Below are positions 27,057-36,288 of a DNA stretch of 64,000 bases, in pieces (position 1 is the stretch's first letter; the number at the start of each line of letters is the position of its first letter). This DNA comes from Streptococcus mitis NCTC 12261. GTDB lineage: Bacteria > Bacillota > Bacilli > Lactobacillales > Streptococcaceae. The notes beneath the pieces are model-generated. The model made no database searches, was not told where the DNA came from, and saw only the letters and a list, made by a program, of their open reading frames with translations. The position numbers and the translations under genes are program-made. The stretch covers positions 797,501 through 861,500 of the forward strand of contig NZ_CP028414.1 in the NCBI RefSeq assembly GCF_000148585.2, given 5' to 3'.

Positions 27057-29753
27057 ATGTCTCTTCAAAAATTAGAAAACTATAGTAATAAAGCTGTCGT
27101 GCAAGAAGAAGTATTGATTTTAACAGAATTGTTAGAAGATATCACTAAAAATATGCTTGCACCAGAGACTTTTGAAAAAATCATGCAGTTGAAAGAATTG
27201 TCAACTCAAGAAGATTATCAAGGCTTGAACCAATTGGTTACGAGTCTGTCAAATGATGAAATGGCTTATATTTCACGCTATTTCTCTATCTTGCCCCTCT
27301 TGATTAATATTTCAGAAGACGTGGATTTGGCTTATGAAATCAACCACCAAAATAATATCGATCAAGATTATCTTGGGAAATTATCAGCAACAATCAAAAT
27401 GGTTGCTGAAAAAGAAAATGCGGTTGAAATTCTTGAACACTTGAATGTTGTCCCTGTTTTGACAGCCCATCCAACACAAGTGCAACGTAAGAGTATGTTG
27501 GATTTGACCAACCATATCCACACCCTCTTGCGTAAGTATCGTGATGTGAAATTAGGCTTGATTAATAAGGAAAAATGGCATAATGATCTCCGTCGTTACA
27601 TTGAGATTATCATGCAGACAGATATGATTCGTGAAAAGAAATTGAAAGTAACCAATGAAATCACGAATGTTATGGAATACTACAATAGTTCATTCCTGAA
27701 GGCAGTTCCTCATTTGACTGCTGAGTACAAGCGTCTGGCTAAAAAACATGGCTTGGAGTTGAAACATCCTAAACCAATTACCATGGGTATGTGGATTGGT
27801 GGAGACCGTGATGGTAATCCATTTGTTACAGCAGATACCTTGAAACAATCTGCTATGACTCAGTGTGAAGTCATCATGAACTACTATGATGAAAAGATTT
27901 ACCAACTTTATCGTGAATTCTCTCTCTCAACCAGTATTGTCAATGTAAGCAAGCAAGTTAGAGAAATGGCTCGTCAATCCAAGGACAACTCTATTTATCG
28001 TGAAAAAGAGCTGTATCGTCGTGCCTTGTTTGATATTCAATCAAAAATCCAAGCAACAAAAACCTATCTGATTGAAGATAAGGAAGTTGGAGCTCGCTAT
28101 GAAACAGCTAATGATTTTTATAAGGATTTAATTACTATTCGTGATTCCCTCTTGGAAAATAAGGGTGAAGCACTGATTTCTGGTGATTTTGTTGAGTTGA
28201 TCCAGGCAGTTGAAATTTTTGGTTTCTATTTGGCATCTATTGACATGCGTCAAGATTCTAGTGTTCACGAAGCCTGTGTAGCTGAACTCTTGAAATCAGC
28301 AGGTATTCATTCTCATTATAGTGAACTAAGTGAAGAAGAAAAATGCCAGCTTCTCTTGAAAGAATTGGAAGAAGATCCACGTATTCTTTCTGCCACTCAT
28401 GTTGAAAAATCAGAATTACTTGAAAAAGAATTAGCAATCTTTAAGGCAGCTCGTAAGTTGAAAGATAAGTTGGGAGATGATGTCATTCGTCAGACCATCA
28501 TTTCACATGCAACCAGCGTATCAGACATGCTGGAATTGGCTATCTTGCTAAAAGAAGTAGGGCTAGTTGATAAAGAAAGAGCTCGTGTCCAAATCGTTCC
28601 TCTCTTTGAAACAATCGAGGACTTGGATCACTCAGAAGAAACCATGAGAGAGTACCTTTCACTTCCTCTTGCTAAGAAATGGATTGCTTCACGTAATAAC
28701 TACCAAGAAATCATGCTTGGTTACTCTGATAGTAATAAAGATGGTGGTTACCTTTCATCATGTTGGACCCTCTACAAGGCTCAACAACAATTGACTGCTA
28801 TTGGAGATGAATTTGGCGTTAAGGTTACCTTCTTCCACGGCCGTGGTGGTACTGTCGGTCGTGGTGGTGGACCAACCTATGAGGCCATCACCTCTCAACC
28901 GCTCAAGTCTATTAAGGATCGTATCCGCTTGACGGAGCAGGGTGAAGTAATTGGAAATAAATACGGTAATAAAGACGCAGCCTACTATAACCTTGAAATG
29001 CTAGTATCTGCAGCCATTAACCGTATGATTACTCAGAAGAAGAGCGATACCAATACATCCAATCGTTATGAAGCTATTATGGACCAAGTGGTGGACCGTA
29101 GTTACGATATCTACCGTGATTTGGTCTTTGGCAATGACCATTTCTATGATTATTTCTTCGAGTCAAGTCCAATCAAGGCTATTTCAAGCTTTAACATTGG
29201 TTCTCGTCCAGCCGCTCGTAAGACTATTACTGAAATCGGTGGTTTGCGAGCTATTCCTTGGGTATTCTCATGGTCGCAAAGTCGCGTCATGTTCCCTGGC
29301 TGGTATGGGGTTGGTTCAAGCTTCAAGGAATTTATCGATAAAAATCCAGAGAATATCGCTATCTTACGAGACATGTACCAAAACTGGCCTTTCTTCCAAT
29401 CGCTTCTTTCAAATGTCGACATGGTCTTGTCAAAATCAAATATGAACATTGCTTTTGAATATGCCAAACTGTGTGAGGATGAAGAAGTCAAAGCAATCTA
29501 TGAGACTATTCTAAATGAATGGCAAGTTACCAAGGAAGTCATCTTAGCTATTGAAGGTTACGATGAACTCTTGGCTGAAAATCCATATCTAAAAGCAAGT
29601 TTGGATTACCGTATGCCTTACTTTAATATCCTCAACTATATCCAGTTGGAGTTGATTAAACGTCAACGCCGAGGAGAATTATCAAGCGATCAAGAAAAAT
29701 TAATCCATACAACCATCAACGGAATTGCAACAGGATTGCGTAATTCAGGCTGA
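27057..29753 (+). CDS. ppc: Phosphoenolpyruvate carboxylase
   Basis: 898 aa. It makes oxaloacetate from PEP and bicarbonate, replenishing aspartate precursors. Catalytic segments: [13 protein letters not shown] (active-site His), [10 protein letters not shown], the bicarbonate/PEP loop [15 protein letters not shown], and [17 protein letters not shown] precedes the ATG, and ftsW ends 24 bases upstream, so they may be co-transcribed. Confidence 0.97.
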   Translation: MSLQKLENYSNKAVVQEEVLILTELLEDITKNMLAPETFEKIMQLKELSTQEDYQGLNQLVTSLSNDEMAYISRYFSILPLLINISEDVDLAYEINHQNNIDQDYLGKLSATIKMVAEKENAVEILEHLNVVPVLTAHPTQVQRKSMLDLTNHIHTLLRKYRDVKLGLINKEKWHNDLRRYIEIIMQTDMIREKKLKVTNEITNVMEYYNSSFLKAVPHLTAEYKRLAKKHGLELKHPKPITMGMWIGGDRDGNPFVTADTLKQSAMTQCEVIMNYYDEKIYQLYREFSLSTSIVNVSKQVREMARQSKDNSIYREKELYRRALFDIQSKIQATKTYLIEDKEVGARYETANDFYKDLITIRDSLLENKGEALISGDFVELIQAVEIFGFYLASIDMRQDSSVHEACVAELLKSAGIHSHYSELSEEEKCQLLLKELEEDPRILSATHVEKSELLEKELAIFKAARKLKDKLGDDVIRQTIISHATSVSDMLELAILLKEVGLVDKERARVQIVPLFETIEDLDHSEETMREYLSLPLAKKWIASRNNYQEIMLGYSDSNKDGGYLSSCWTLYKAQQQLTAIGDEFGVKVTFFHGRGGTVGRGGGPTYEAITSQPLKSIKDRIRLTEQGEVIGNKYGNKDAAYYNLEMLVSAAINRMITQKKSDTNTSNRYEAIMDQVVDRSYDIYRDLVFGNDHFYDYFFESSPIKAISSFNIGSRPAARKTITEIGGLRAIPWVFSWSQSRVMFPGWYGVGSSFKEFIDKNPENIAILRDMYQNWPFFQSLLSNVDMVLSKSNMNIAFEYAKLCEDEEVKAIYETILNEWQVTKEVILAIEGYDELLAENPYLKASLDYRMPYFNILNYIQLELIKRQRRGELSSDQEKLIHTTINGIATGLRNSG

Positions 29754-29761
29754 TGCCTATC

Positions 29762-29792
29762 AAACTTCCTCTTTTCTATAGGGGAAGTTTTT
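29762..29792 (+). terminator. ppc terminator
   Basis: AAACTTCCTC / GGGGAAGTTT (29762-29771 with 29781-29790), a 10-bp stem, then TT. Confidence 0.75.
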
Positions 29793-29821
29793 GAATCTTT
29801 CAAAAAAATGCTAAAAGAGTC

Positions 29822-29849
29822 TTGACAAGTAGTTGAAAAATGATATAAT
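29822..29849 (+). promoter_or_regulatory. Promoter of the Trp T-box operon
   Basis: A consensus TTGACA (29822-29827), a 16-base spacer and TATAAT (29844-29849), with the extended TG at 29841-29842. It is one of the strongest-looking promoters in the window. Confidence 0.88.
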
Positions 29850-29883
29850 TTAACCATTCAGAAAAGTAATCATAATAAACTTT

Positions 29884-30093
29884 TTAGAGAGTCTGTGGTA
29901 GCTGAAAACAGATAAGTGTGATGATGAAAATTGGGCTGAATGGTATTTAGAATTTGAAATCATAAAAATTCGGTGAGCACACCTTACAGTGCATCTCGTT
30001 ATTGCGAGACAGAGCGATAGGGAAATTCCCTATAATTGAGGTGGTACCGCGCATCGACGTCCTCACACAAGTTTTTTGTGTGAGGACTTTTTT
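29884..30093 (+). promoter_or_regulatory. T-box riboswitch, predicted tRNA-Trp specific
   Basis: Stem I begins near AGAGAGTCTGTGGTAGCTG. The likely specifier is TGG (Trp) at 29941-29943, preceded by the usual GAA. The conserved T-box sequence TTGAGGTGGTACCGCG lies at 30036-30051. The terminator stem GTCCTCACACAA / TTGTGTGAGGAC (30059-30070 with 30076-30087) is followed by six T. Uncharged tRNA is known to pair at the specifier and T-box and block termination. The base after the specifier is T, not the more usual purine, so the codon call is good but not certain. Confidence 0.88.
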
Positions 30094-30106
30094 GATGGAG
30101 GTTAGT

Positions 30107-30142
30107 ATGGAAAGAAAACGATGGCGTAGCTTGTTGAGATAA
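30107..30142 (+). CDS. Possible 11-codon leader peptide before trpX
   Basis: ATG with GGAGG five bases upstream, reading MERKRWRSLLR then stop. It lies between the T-box terminator and trpX. It has one Trp codon and four Arg codons. The ribosome site is as good as that of trpX. It may be a real short leader ORF or a chance frame. No family is recognised. Confidence 0.35.
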   Translation: MERKRWRSLLR

Positions 30143-30177
30143 GTGAAGTATTTTAAAGGAATAAAAGGAGAAATAGA

Positions 30178-31173
30178 ATGAAAAATAAACGTTTAATTGG
30201 AATTATCGCTGCATTAGCAGTCTTAGTAGCAGGAAGCTTGATTTACTCTTCAATGAATAAACCAGAAGCTAAAAATGAAAAGAAAGTTGCCAAAGTTGGT
30301 GTCCTTCAATTTGTGAGCCATCCATCTCTTGATTTGATTTATAAAGGGATTCAAGATGGACTGGCAGAAGAAGGCTATAAAGATGATCAGTTGAAAATTG
30401 ACTTTATGAACTCAGAAGGTGACCAAAGTAAGGTTGCAACAATGAGCAAACAGTTGGTTGCAAATGGGAATGACCTTGTGGTTGGTATTGCAACACCAGC
30501 TGCTCAAGGCTTGGCTAGTGCCACAAAAGACCTACCGGTTATCATGGCCGCTATTACAGACCCAATCGGAGCTAACTTGGTCAAAGATTTGAAAAAACCA
30601 GGTGGCAACATTACAGGGGTATCTGACCACAACCCAGCTCAACAACAAGTTGAACTCATCAAAGCTTTGACACCAAATGTGAAAACAATCGGAGCCCTTT
30701 ACTCAAGCAGCGAAGACAATTCAAAAACACAGGTAGAAGAATTTAAGGCTTATGCTGAAAAAGCAGGTTTGACAGTGGAAACATTTGCTGTTCCTTCAAC
30801 AAATGAAATTGCTTCAACAGTAAATGTTATGACTAGCAAAGTTGATGCTATCTGGGTTCCAATCGACAACACAATTGCTTCAGCCTTCTCAACTGTTGTT
30901 TCAAGTAATCAATCCGCTAAAAAACCAATTTACCCAAGTGCAACTGCAATGGTAGAAGCTGGTGGTTTGGCATCCGTTGTAGTTGACCAACATGACCTTG
31001 GTGTGGCAACAGGTAAAATGATTGCGGAAGTCTTGAAAGGTGCTAAACCAGCTGATACTCCAGTCAATGTCTTTTCAACTGGTAAGTCAGTGATTAACAA
31101 AAAATTGGCACAAGAATTAGGTATTACGATTCCTGAATCTGTTCTAAAAGAAGCAGGACAAGTGATTGAATAA
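30178..31173 (+). CDS. trpX: ABC transporter substrate-binding protein, putative tryptophan
   Basis: 331 aa of the PF04392 (ABC_sub_bind) family: VGVLQFVSHPSLDLIYKGIQDGL at the N-terminus, then NDLVVGIATPAAQGLA and LPVIMAAITDP. A hydrophobic N-terminal helix (residues 5-25) lacks a lipobox Cys, so the protein is probably an uncleaved membrane-anchored form. Tryptophan as substrate is inferred from the upstream Trp T-box; trpXYZ is the name given to such T-box-linked transporters in streptococci. Permease and ATPase genes follow. Confidence 0.85.
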   Translation: MKNKRLIGIIAALAVLVAGSLIYSSMNKPEAKNEKKVAKVGVLQFVSHPSLDLIYKGIQDGLAEEGYKDDQLKIDFMNSEGDQSKVATMSKQLVANGNDLVVGIATPAAQGLASATKDLPVIMAAITDPIGANLVKDLKKPGGNITGVSDHNPAQQQVELIKALTPNVKTIGALYSSSEDNSKTQVEEFKAYAEKAGLTVETFAVPSTNEIASTVNVMTSKVDAIWVPIDNTIASAFSTVVSSNQSAKKPIYPSATAMVEAGGLASVVVDQHDLGVATGKMIAEVLKGAKPADTPVNVFSTGKSVINKKLAQELGITIPESVLKEAGQVIE

Positions 31174-31180
31174 TCTACAA

Positions 31181-31213
31181 TGGAGGAGTTGGGGACATCT
31201 CCTCCAATTTTTT
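31181..31213 (+). terminator. Terminator between trpX and the permease gene
   Basis: TGGAGGAG / CTCCTCCA (31181-31188 with 31199-31206), a 10-base loop, then ATTTTTT. It starts seven bases after the trpX stop and should lower permease and ATPase transcription relative to the binding protein. Confidence 0.8.
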
Positions 31214-31248
31214 ACAATAGAAATCATATAGAAAAGGTTAAGAAACAG

Positions 31249-32115
31249 ATGATATTATCTATTATTTCTCAAGGATTTGTCTGGGCTATTTTAGGTCTGG
31301 GGATCTTTATGACATTTAGGATTTTGAACTTTCCAGATATGACAACAGAAGGTTCCTTCCCTCTTGGGGGAGCTGTTGCTGTCACTTTGATAACCAAAGG
31401 TGTAAATCCCTTTTTAGCAACACTTGTTGCTGTTGCAGCAGGTTGTTTGGCTGGAATGGCAGCAGGCCTTCTTTATACAAAAGGGAAGATCCCAACCTTG
31501 CTCTCAGGGATTTTGGTGATGACTTCCTGTCACTCTATCATGCTCTTGATTATGGGACGTGCAAATTTAGGATTGCTTGGAACCAAGCAAATCCAGGATG
31601 TTTTGCCTTTTGATTCAGATTTGAACCAACTCTTGACAGGTCTCATCTTTGTCAGTCTTGTTATTGCTCTCATGCTCTTTTTCTTGGATACCAAACTCGG
31701 ACAAGCCTATATTGCTACAGGTGACAATCCTGATATGGCTAGAAGTTTCGGGATTCATACTGGACGCATGGAGCTCATGGGCTTGGTCTTATCAAATGGT
31801 GTGATTGCCCTTGCAGGGGCTCTTATTGCCCAGCAAGAAGGGTATGCCGATGTATCTCGAGGAATCGGGGTGATCGTTGTGGGGCTTGCAAGTTTGATTA
31901 TTGGAGAAGTTATCTTCAAGAGTTTGAGCTTGGCAGAACGTCTGGTTACCATCGTTGTAGGTTCTATCGCTTATCAATTCTTAGTGTGGGCAGTTATCGC
32001 TCTTGGCTTTAATACAAGTTACCTTCGTTTGTACAGTGCCGTGATTTTAGCAGTCTGCCTCATGATTCCAACATTTAAGCAAACAATCTTGAAAGGAGCC
32101 AAATTAAGCAAATGA
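31249..32115 (+). CDS. trpY: ABC transporter permease, putative tryptophan
   Basis: 288 aa with about 8 membrane helices, branched-chain-type permease family (PF02653): GFVWAILGLGIFMTFRILNFPDMTTEG and TGDNPDMARSFGIHTGRM. The frame extends upstream to 31180, but that part would lie in the terminator stem. ATG 31249 (AGGTTAAGAAACAG before it) gives a normal length. It overlaps the ATPase gene by 4 bases (ATGA). Confidence 0.85.
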   Translation: MILSIISQGFVWAILGLGIFMTFRILNFPDMTTEGSFPLGGAVAVTLITKGVNPFLATLVAVAAGCLAGMAAGLLYTKGKIPTLLSGILVMTSCHSIMLLIMGRANLGLLGTKQIQDVLPFDSDLNQLLTGLIFVSLVIALMLFFLDTKLGQAYIATGDNPDMARSFGIHTGRMELMGLVLSNGVIALAGALIAQQEGYADVSRGIGVIVVGLASLIIGEVIFKSLSLAERLVTIVVGSIAYQFLVWAVIALGFNTSYLRLYSAVILAVCLMIPTFKQTILKGAKLSK

Positions 32116-32870
32116 CAGCAATTGTAGAATTAAAAAATGCAACCAAAGTCGTTAAAAATGGCTTTGATGAAGAAAAGATTATTTTAAATGATGTTTCCTT
32201 AGAAATTTTTGAACAGGATTTCATCACGATTTTAGGTGGAAATGGAGCTGGTAAATCAACTCTCTTTAACACTATTGCAGGAACCTTATCCTTAACCAGT
32301 GGAACCATCCGTATTTTAGGTGAAGATGTTACCAAGTTTTCACCAGAGAAGCGGGCTAAGTATCTGTCTCGAGTCTTCCAAGATCCCAAGATGGGGACAG
32401 CTCCCCGTATGACAGTGGCAGAGAATCTCTTGATTGCTAAGTTTCGTGGTGAAAAGCGTGGATTGTTACCACGACGCTTGTCTAGTTATAAGGATGAATT
32501 TCAGGCAACCATTGAAAAAGTAGGAAACGGTCTTGAGAAACACTTGAATACACCGATTGAGTTCTTATCAGGTGGACAAAGACAGGCTTTGAGTCTCTTG
32601 ATGGCAACCTTGAAGCGACCTGAATTACTCCTGTTAGATGAGCATACTGCAGCCCTTGATCCAAAGACCAGTGTGGCCTTGATGGAATTGACGGATGAAT
32701 TTGTCAAGAAAGACCAGCTGACAGCGCTTATGATTACCCACCATATGGAAGATGCTCTCAAATATGGCAATCGTTTAATTGTCATGAAAGAAGGACGAAT
32801 TATCCAAGATTTGACCCAAGAAGAAAAAGCAAAAATGAAAATCTCTGATTATTATCAGCTCTTTGAATAA
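32112..32870 (+). CDS. trpZ: ABC transporter ATPase, putative tryptophan
   Basis: 252 aa. Walker A GGNGAGKST (about residue 43), signature LSGGQRQALSLLMA, Walker B LLLLDEHTAALDP (the catalytic Glu is followed by His), and the switch His in MITHHMEDA. It energises uptake with TrpX and TrpY. The ATGA overlap with the permease gene indicates coupled translation. Confidence 0.9.
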   Translation: MTAIVELKNATKVVKNGFDEEKIILNDVSLEIFEQDFITILGGNGAGKSTLFNTIAGTLSLTSGTIRILGEDVTKFSPEKRAKYLSRVFQDPKMGTAPRMTVAENLLIAKFRGEKRGLLPRRLSSYKDEFQATIEKVGNGLEKHLNTPIEFLSGGQRQALSLLMATLKRPELLLLDEHTAALDPKTSVALMELTDEFVKKDQLTALMITHHMEDALKYGNRLIVMKEGRIIQDLTQEEKAKMKISDYYQLFE

Positions 32871-32892
32871 AGTAGGGAAAATGAGTGAAATG

Positions 32893-32935
32893 GTTTACTT
32901 TTTTTCTGAAATAAAGTATACTATATAAAGTAAAC
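32893..32935 (+). promoter_or_regulatory. dnaG-rpoD promoter with operator-like 9-mer repeats
   Basis: The candidate promoter is TTTACT (32894-32899), a 17-base spacer and TATACT (32917-32922). Three related 9-mers cover it: GTTTACTTT (32893-32901, inverted), AAAGTATAC (32913-32921) and AAAGTAAAC (32927-32935). The -35 lies in the first copy and the -10 overlaps the second, as for a repressor or activator site. The regulator is unknown. Confidence 0.55.
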
Positions 32936-32959
32936 TATGATAACATGGAGGTATTGTGT

Positions 32960-34720
32960 ATGGTTGACAAACAAGTCATTGAAGAAATCAAAAACAATGC
33001 CAACATTGTGGAAGTCATAGGAGATGTGATTTCTTTACAAAAGGCAGGACGGAACTATCTAGGGCTCTGTCCTTTTCATGGTGAAAAAACACCTTCTTTC
33101 AACGTTGTTGAGGATAAGCAGTTTTACCACTGTTTTGGTTGTGGCCGCTCAGGTGATGTCTTTAAGTTCATCGAGGAGTACCAAGGGATTCCCTTTATGG
33201 AGGCTGTCCAAATCTTAGGTCAGCGTGTCGGGATAGAGGTAGAAAAACCGCTTTATAGTGAACAGAAATCAGCTTCACCCCACCAAGCTCTTTATGATAT
33301 GCACGAAGATGCTGCCAAATTTTATCATGCTATTCTCATGACAACGACCATGGGGGAAGAGGCCAGAAACTACCTTTATCAGCGTGGTTTGACAGATGAA
33401 GTGCTCAAGCATTTTCGGATTGGTTTAGCACCTCCAGAACGAAACTATCTCTATCAACGTTTGTCTGGTCAGTATCGGGATGAGGATTTCCTAGATTCAG
33501 GACTGTTTTATCTCTCGGATGCTAATCAATTTGTAGATACCTTTCACAATCGGATTATGTTTCCCCTGACAAATGACCAGGGAAAGGTTATTGCCTTCTC
33601 AGGTCGTATCTGGCAGAAAACGGATTCACAAACTTCTAAGTATAAAAATAGCCGATCGACTGCAATTTTTAACAAAAGTTACGAATTATATCATATGGAT
33701 AGGGCTAAAAAATCTTCTGGAAAAACCAGTGAGATTTATCTGATGGAAGGATTCATGGATGTCATTGCAGCCTATCGTGCTGGAATCGAAAATGCTGTGG
33801 CGTCTATGGGAACGGCCTTAAGTCGTGAGCATGTTGAGCATCTAAAAAGGTTAACCAAGAAGTTGGTTCTTGTTTATGATGGTGATAAGGCTGGGCAAGC
33901 CGCGACATTGAAAGCGCTGGACGAAATTGGTGATATGCCTGTGCAAATCGTCAGCATGCCTGATAACTTGGATCCAGATGAGTATCTACAAAAAAATGGA
34001 CCAGAAGACTTGGCCTATCTGTTAACGAAAACTCGTATTAGTCCGATTGAGTTTTACATTCATCAGTATAAGCCTGAAAACAGTGAAAATCTGCAGGCAC
34101 AGATTGAGTTTATTGAAAAAATAGCTCCCTTGATTGTTCAAGAAAAATCTATTACTGCTCAAAACAGCTATATACATATTTTAGCTGACAGTCTGGCGTC
34201 CTTTGATTATGCCCAGATTGAGCAGATTGTTAATGAGAGTCGTCAGGCGCAAAGGCAGAATCGTATGGAAGGAATTTCCAGACCGACGCCAATCACTATG
34301 CCTGTCACCAAGCAGTTATCGGCTATTATGAGGGCAGAAGCCCATCTACTTTATCGAATGATGGAATCTCCCCTTGTTTTGAATGATTACCGTTTGCGAG
34401 AAGACTTTGCATTTGACACTCCTGAATTTCAGGTTTTATATGACTTGCTTGGCCAGTATGGAAATCTTCCTCCAGAAGTTCTAGCAGAGCAGCCAGAGGA
34501 AGTTGAAAGAGCTTGGTATCAAGTCTTAGCTCAGGATTTGCCTGCTGAGATGTCTCCGCAGGAACTAAGTGAAGTAGAAATGACTCGAAACAAGGCTCTC
34601 TTGAATCAGGACAATATGAGAATCAAAAAGAGGGTGCAGGAAGCTAGCCATGTAGGAGATACAGACACAGCCTTAGAAGAATTGGAACGTTTAATTTCCC
34701 AAAAGAGAAGAATGGAGTAA
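32960..34720 (+). CDS. dnaG: DNA primase
   Basis: 586 aa. An N-terminal CHC2 zinc finger ([11 protein letters not shown]...[12 protein letters not shown]) is followed by a TOPRIM catalytic core ([19 protein letters not shown] with the acidic Asp pair) and a C-terminal helicase-binding domain. It synthesises RNA primers at the fork. GGAGG at 32947-32951 favours ATG 32960. rpoD starts two bases after the stop. Confidence 0.96.
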   Translation: MVDKQVIEEIKNNANIVEVIGDVISLQKAGRNYLGLCPFHGEKTPSFNVVEDKQFYHCFGCGRSGDVFKFIEEYQGIPFMEAVQILGQRVGIEVEKPLYSEQKSASPHQALYDMHEDAAKFYHAILMTTTMGEEARNYLYQRGLTDEVLKHFRIGLAPPERNYLYQRLSGQYRDEDFLDSGLFYLSDANQFVDTFHNRIMFPLTNDQGKVIAFSGRIWQKTDSQTSKYKNSRSTAIFNKSYELYHMDRAKKSSGKTSEIYLMEGFMDVIAAYRAGIENAVASMGTALSREHVEHLKRLTKKLVLVYDGDKAGQAATLKALDEIGDMPVQIVSMPDNLDPDEYLQKNGPEDLAYLLTKTRISPIEFYIHQYKPENSENLQAQIEFIEKIAPLIVQEKSITAQNSYIHILADSLASFDYAQIEQIVNESRQAQRQNRMEGISRPTPITMPVTKQLSAIMRAEAHLLYRMMESPLVLNDYRLREDFAFDTPEFQVLYDLLGQYGNLPPEVLAEQPEEVERAWYQVLAQDLPAEMSPQELSEVEMTRNKALLNQDNMRIKKRVQEASHVGDTDTALEELERLISQKRRME

Positions 34721-34722
34721 TA

Positions 34723-35832
34723 ATGGCAACAAAACAAAAAGAAGTAACAACATTTGACGTACAAGTAGCAGAATTTATCCGTAATCATAAACAAAAAGGG
34801 ACAGCAACTGATGATGAAATCAATGCTAGTCTGGTGATTCCTTTTACCTTGGATGCTGATGGGATTGAAGACCTCTTGCAACGAATTCAGGATGCAGGGA
34901 TTTCTATCACAGATAACGAAGGAAATCCGAGTGCGCGTGTTCTTAGCACTGAAGAAGAACCAGAACTCAGCGATGAGGATTTGATTGGTTCAACTTCGGC
35001 TAAGGTCAATGACCCTGTCCGTATGTACTTGAAAGAAATCGGGGTCGTTCCTCTTTTGACCAATGAAGAGGAAAAAGAATTGGCACTAGCAGTTGAAGCT
35101 GGTGATATCGAAGCCAAACAACGTCTTGCGGAAGCCAACCTTCGTTTGGTTGTTTCTATTGCTAAACGCTATGTCGGTCGTGGTATGCAGTTCCTTGACT
35201 TGATTCAAGAAGGGAACATGGGCTTGATGAAGGCGGTTGACAAGTTTGACTATTCTAAAGGATTCAAGTTCTCAACTTACGCAACTTGGTGGATTCGTCA
35301 GGCTATCACTCGTGCTATTGCGGATCAAGCTCGTACTATCCGTATCCCAGTCCACATGGTTGAAACCATTAACAAGCTTGTTCGTGAACAGCGTAATCTC
35401 CTTCAAGAATTGGGACAAGATCCGACACCAGAACAAATCGCTGAACGTATGGATATGACACCTGATAAGGTTCGTGAAATCTTGAAGATTGCCCAAGAAC
35501 CAGTATCTCTTGAAACTCCAATCGGTGAAGAGGATGATAGCCACCTTGGAGACTTTATCGAAGATGAAGTGATTGAGAATCCAGTCGACTATACAACTCG
35601 TATCGTCTTGCGTGAGCAGTTGGATGAGGTCTTGGATACTCTTACAGACCGTGAAGAAAATGTTTTGCGTCTGCGTTTTGGGCTAGATGATGGGAAAATG
35701 CGTACCCTTGAAGATGTGGGTAAAGTCTTTAACGTGACTCGCGAGCGTATCCGTCAGATTGAAGCTAAAGCTTTGAGAAAACTACGCCAACCAAGTCGCA
35801 GCAAACCGCTTCGTGATTTTATTGAAGACTAA
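34723..35832 (+). CDS. rpoD: Primary sigma factor SigA (RpoD)
   Basis: 369 aa. Region 1.2 is [11 protein letters not shown]. Region 2 holds [20 protein letters not shown] and [13 protein letters not shown]. Region 4 has the -35-binding helix-turn-helix ([20 protein letters not shown]). It is shorter than E. coli sigma-70 (no large insert), as usual for Firmicutes. It is translationally linked to dnaG, the remnant of the classic macromolecular-synthesis operon; rpsU is not at this locus. Confidence 0.97.
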   Translation: MATKQKEVTTFDVQVAEFIRNHKQKGTATDDEINASLVIPFTLDADGIEDLLQRIQDAGISITDNEGNPSARVLSTEEEPELSDEDLIGSTSAKVNDPVRMYLKEIGVVPLLTNEEEKELALAVEAGDIEAKQRLAEANLRLVVSIAKRYVGRGMQFLDLIQEGNMGLMKAVDKFDYSKGFKFSTYATWWIRQAITRAIADQARTIRIPVHMVETINKLVREQRNLLQELGQDPTPEQIAERMDMTPDKVREILKIAQEPVSLETPIGEEDDSHLGDFIEDEVIENPVDYTTRIVLREQLDEVLDTLTDREENVLRLRFGLDDGKMRTLEDVGKVFNVTRERIRQIEAKALRKLRQPSRSKPLRDFIED

Positions 35833-35846
35833 GAGTGAGGATGAAT

Positions 35847-36176
35847 ATGGCTTATACAGAAGAGCAAATTGAAAATATCAAAACACGAATTTTATCAGCC
35901 TTGGAAGAAGTTATTGACCCTGAGTTGGGAATCGATATTGTCAATCTTGGTTTGATCTATGAGATTCGTTTTGACGGCGACACAGGACAAACAGAGATTG
36001 ATATGACTTTGACAACCATGGGTTGTCCTCTAGCAGACCTTTTGACAGACCAGATTTATGATGCTATGACAGAGGTTCCAGAAGTAACGGATACTGAGGT
36101 CAAATTGGTTTGGTATCCAGCCTGGACTGTTGAAAAAATGAGTCGCTATGCACGCATTGCCCTAGGCATTAAGTAA
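35847..36176 (+). CDS. DUF59 / MIP18-family protein (SufT-like)
   Basis: 109 aa. The family signature EVIDPELGIDIVNLGLIYEI and the conserved Cys in TTMGCPLADLL are present. Such proteins are linked to Fe-S cluster assembly or delivery; the exact role here is not known. ATG 35847 is chosen for its spacing from GAGTGAGGA. It follows rpoD after 14 bases and ends the dnaG transcript at a strong terminator. Confidence 0.82.
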   Translation: MAYTEEQIENIKTRILSALEEVIDPELGIDIVNLGLIYEIRFDGDTGQTEIDMTLTTMGCPLADLLTDQIYDAMTEVPEVTDTEVKLVWYPAWTVEKMSRYARIALGIK

Positions 36177-36191
36177 ACATATAAAACATGT

Positions 36192-36251
36192 GAGAGATTA
36201 TTGGAAAAGCTAGGAAATTTCCCCTCTTTTCCCTAGTCTCTCCTTTCTTTT
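36192..36251 (+). terminator. Terminator after the DUF59 gene
   Basis: A long imperfect stem, GAGAGATTA..GGAAAAG with CTTTTCC..TAGTCTCTC, followed by CTTTCTTTT. Confidence 0.75.
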
Positions 36252-36272
36252 GCTGATTTTATTCAAAGAAAA

Positions 36273-36281
36273 TGATATAAT
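36273..36281 (+). promoter_or_regulatory. Promoter of the cpoA glycolipid operon (extended -10)
   Basis: TGATATAAT only eight bases before the cpoA ATG (36289). The TSS would fall at or next to the start codon, so the cpoA message may be leaderless or nearly so. Confidence 0.6.
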
Positions 36282-36288
36282 AGTAGTT

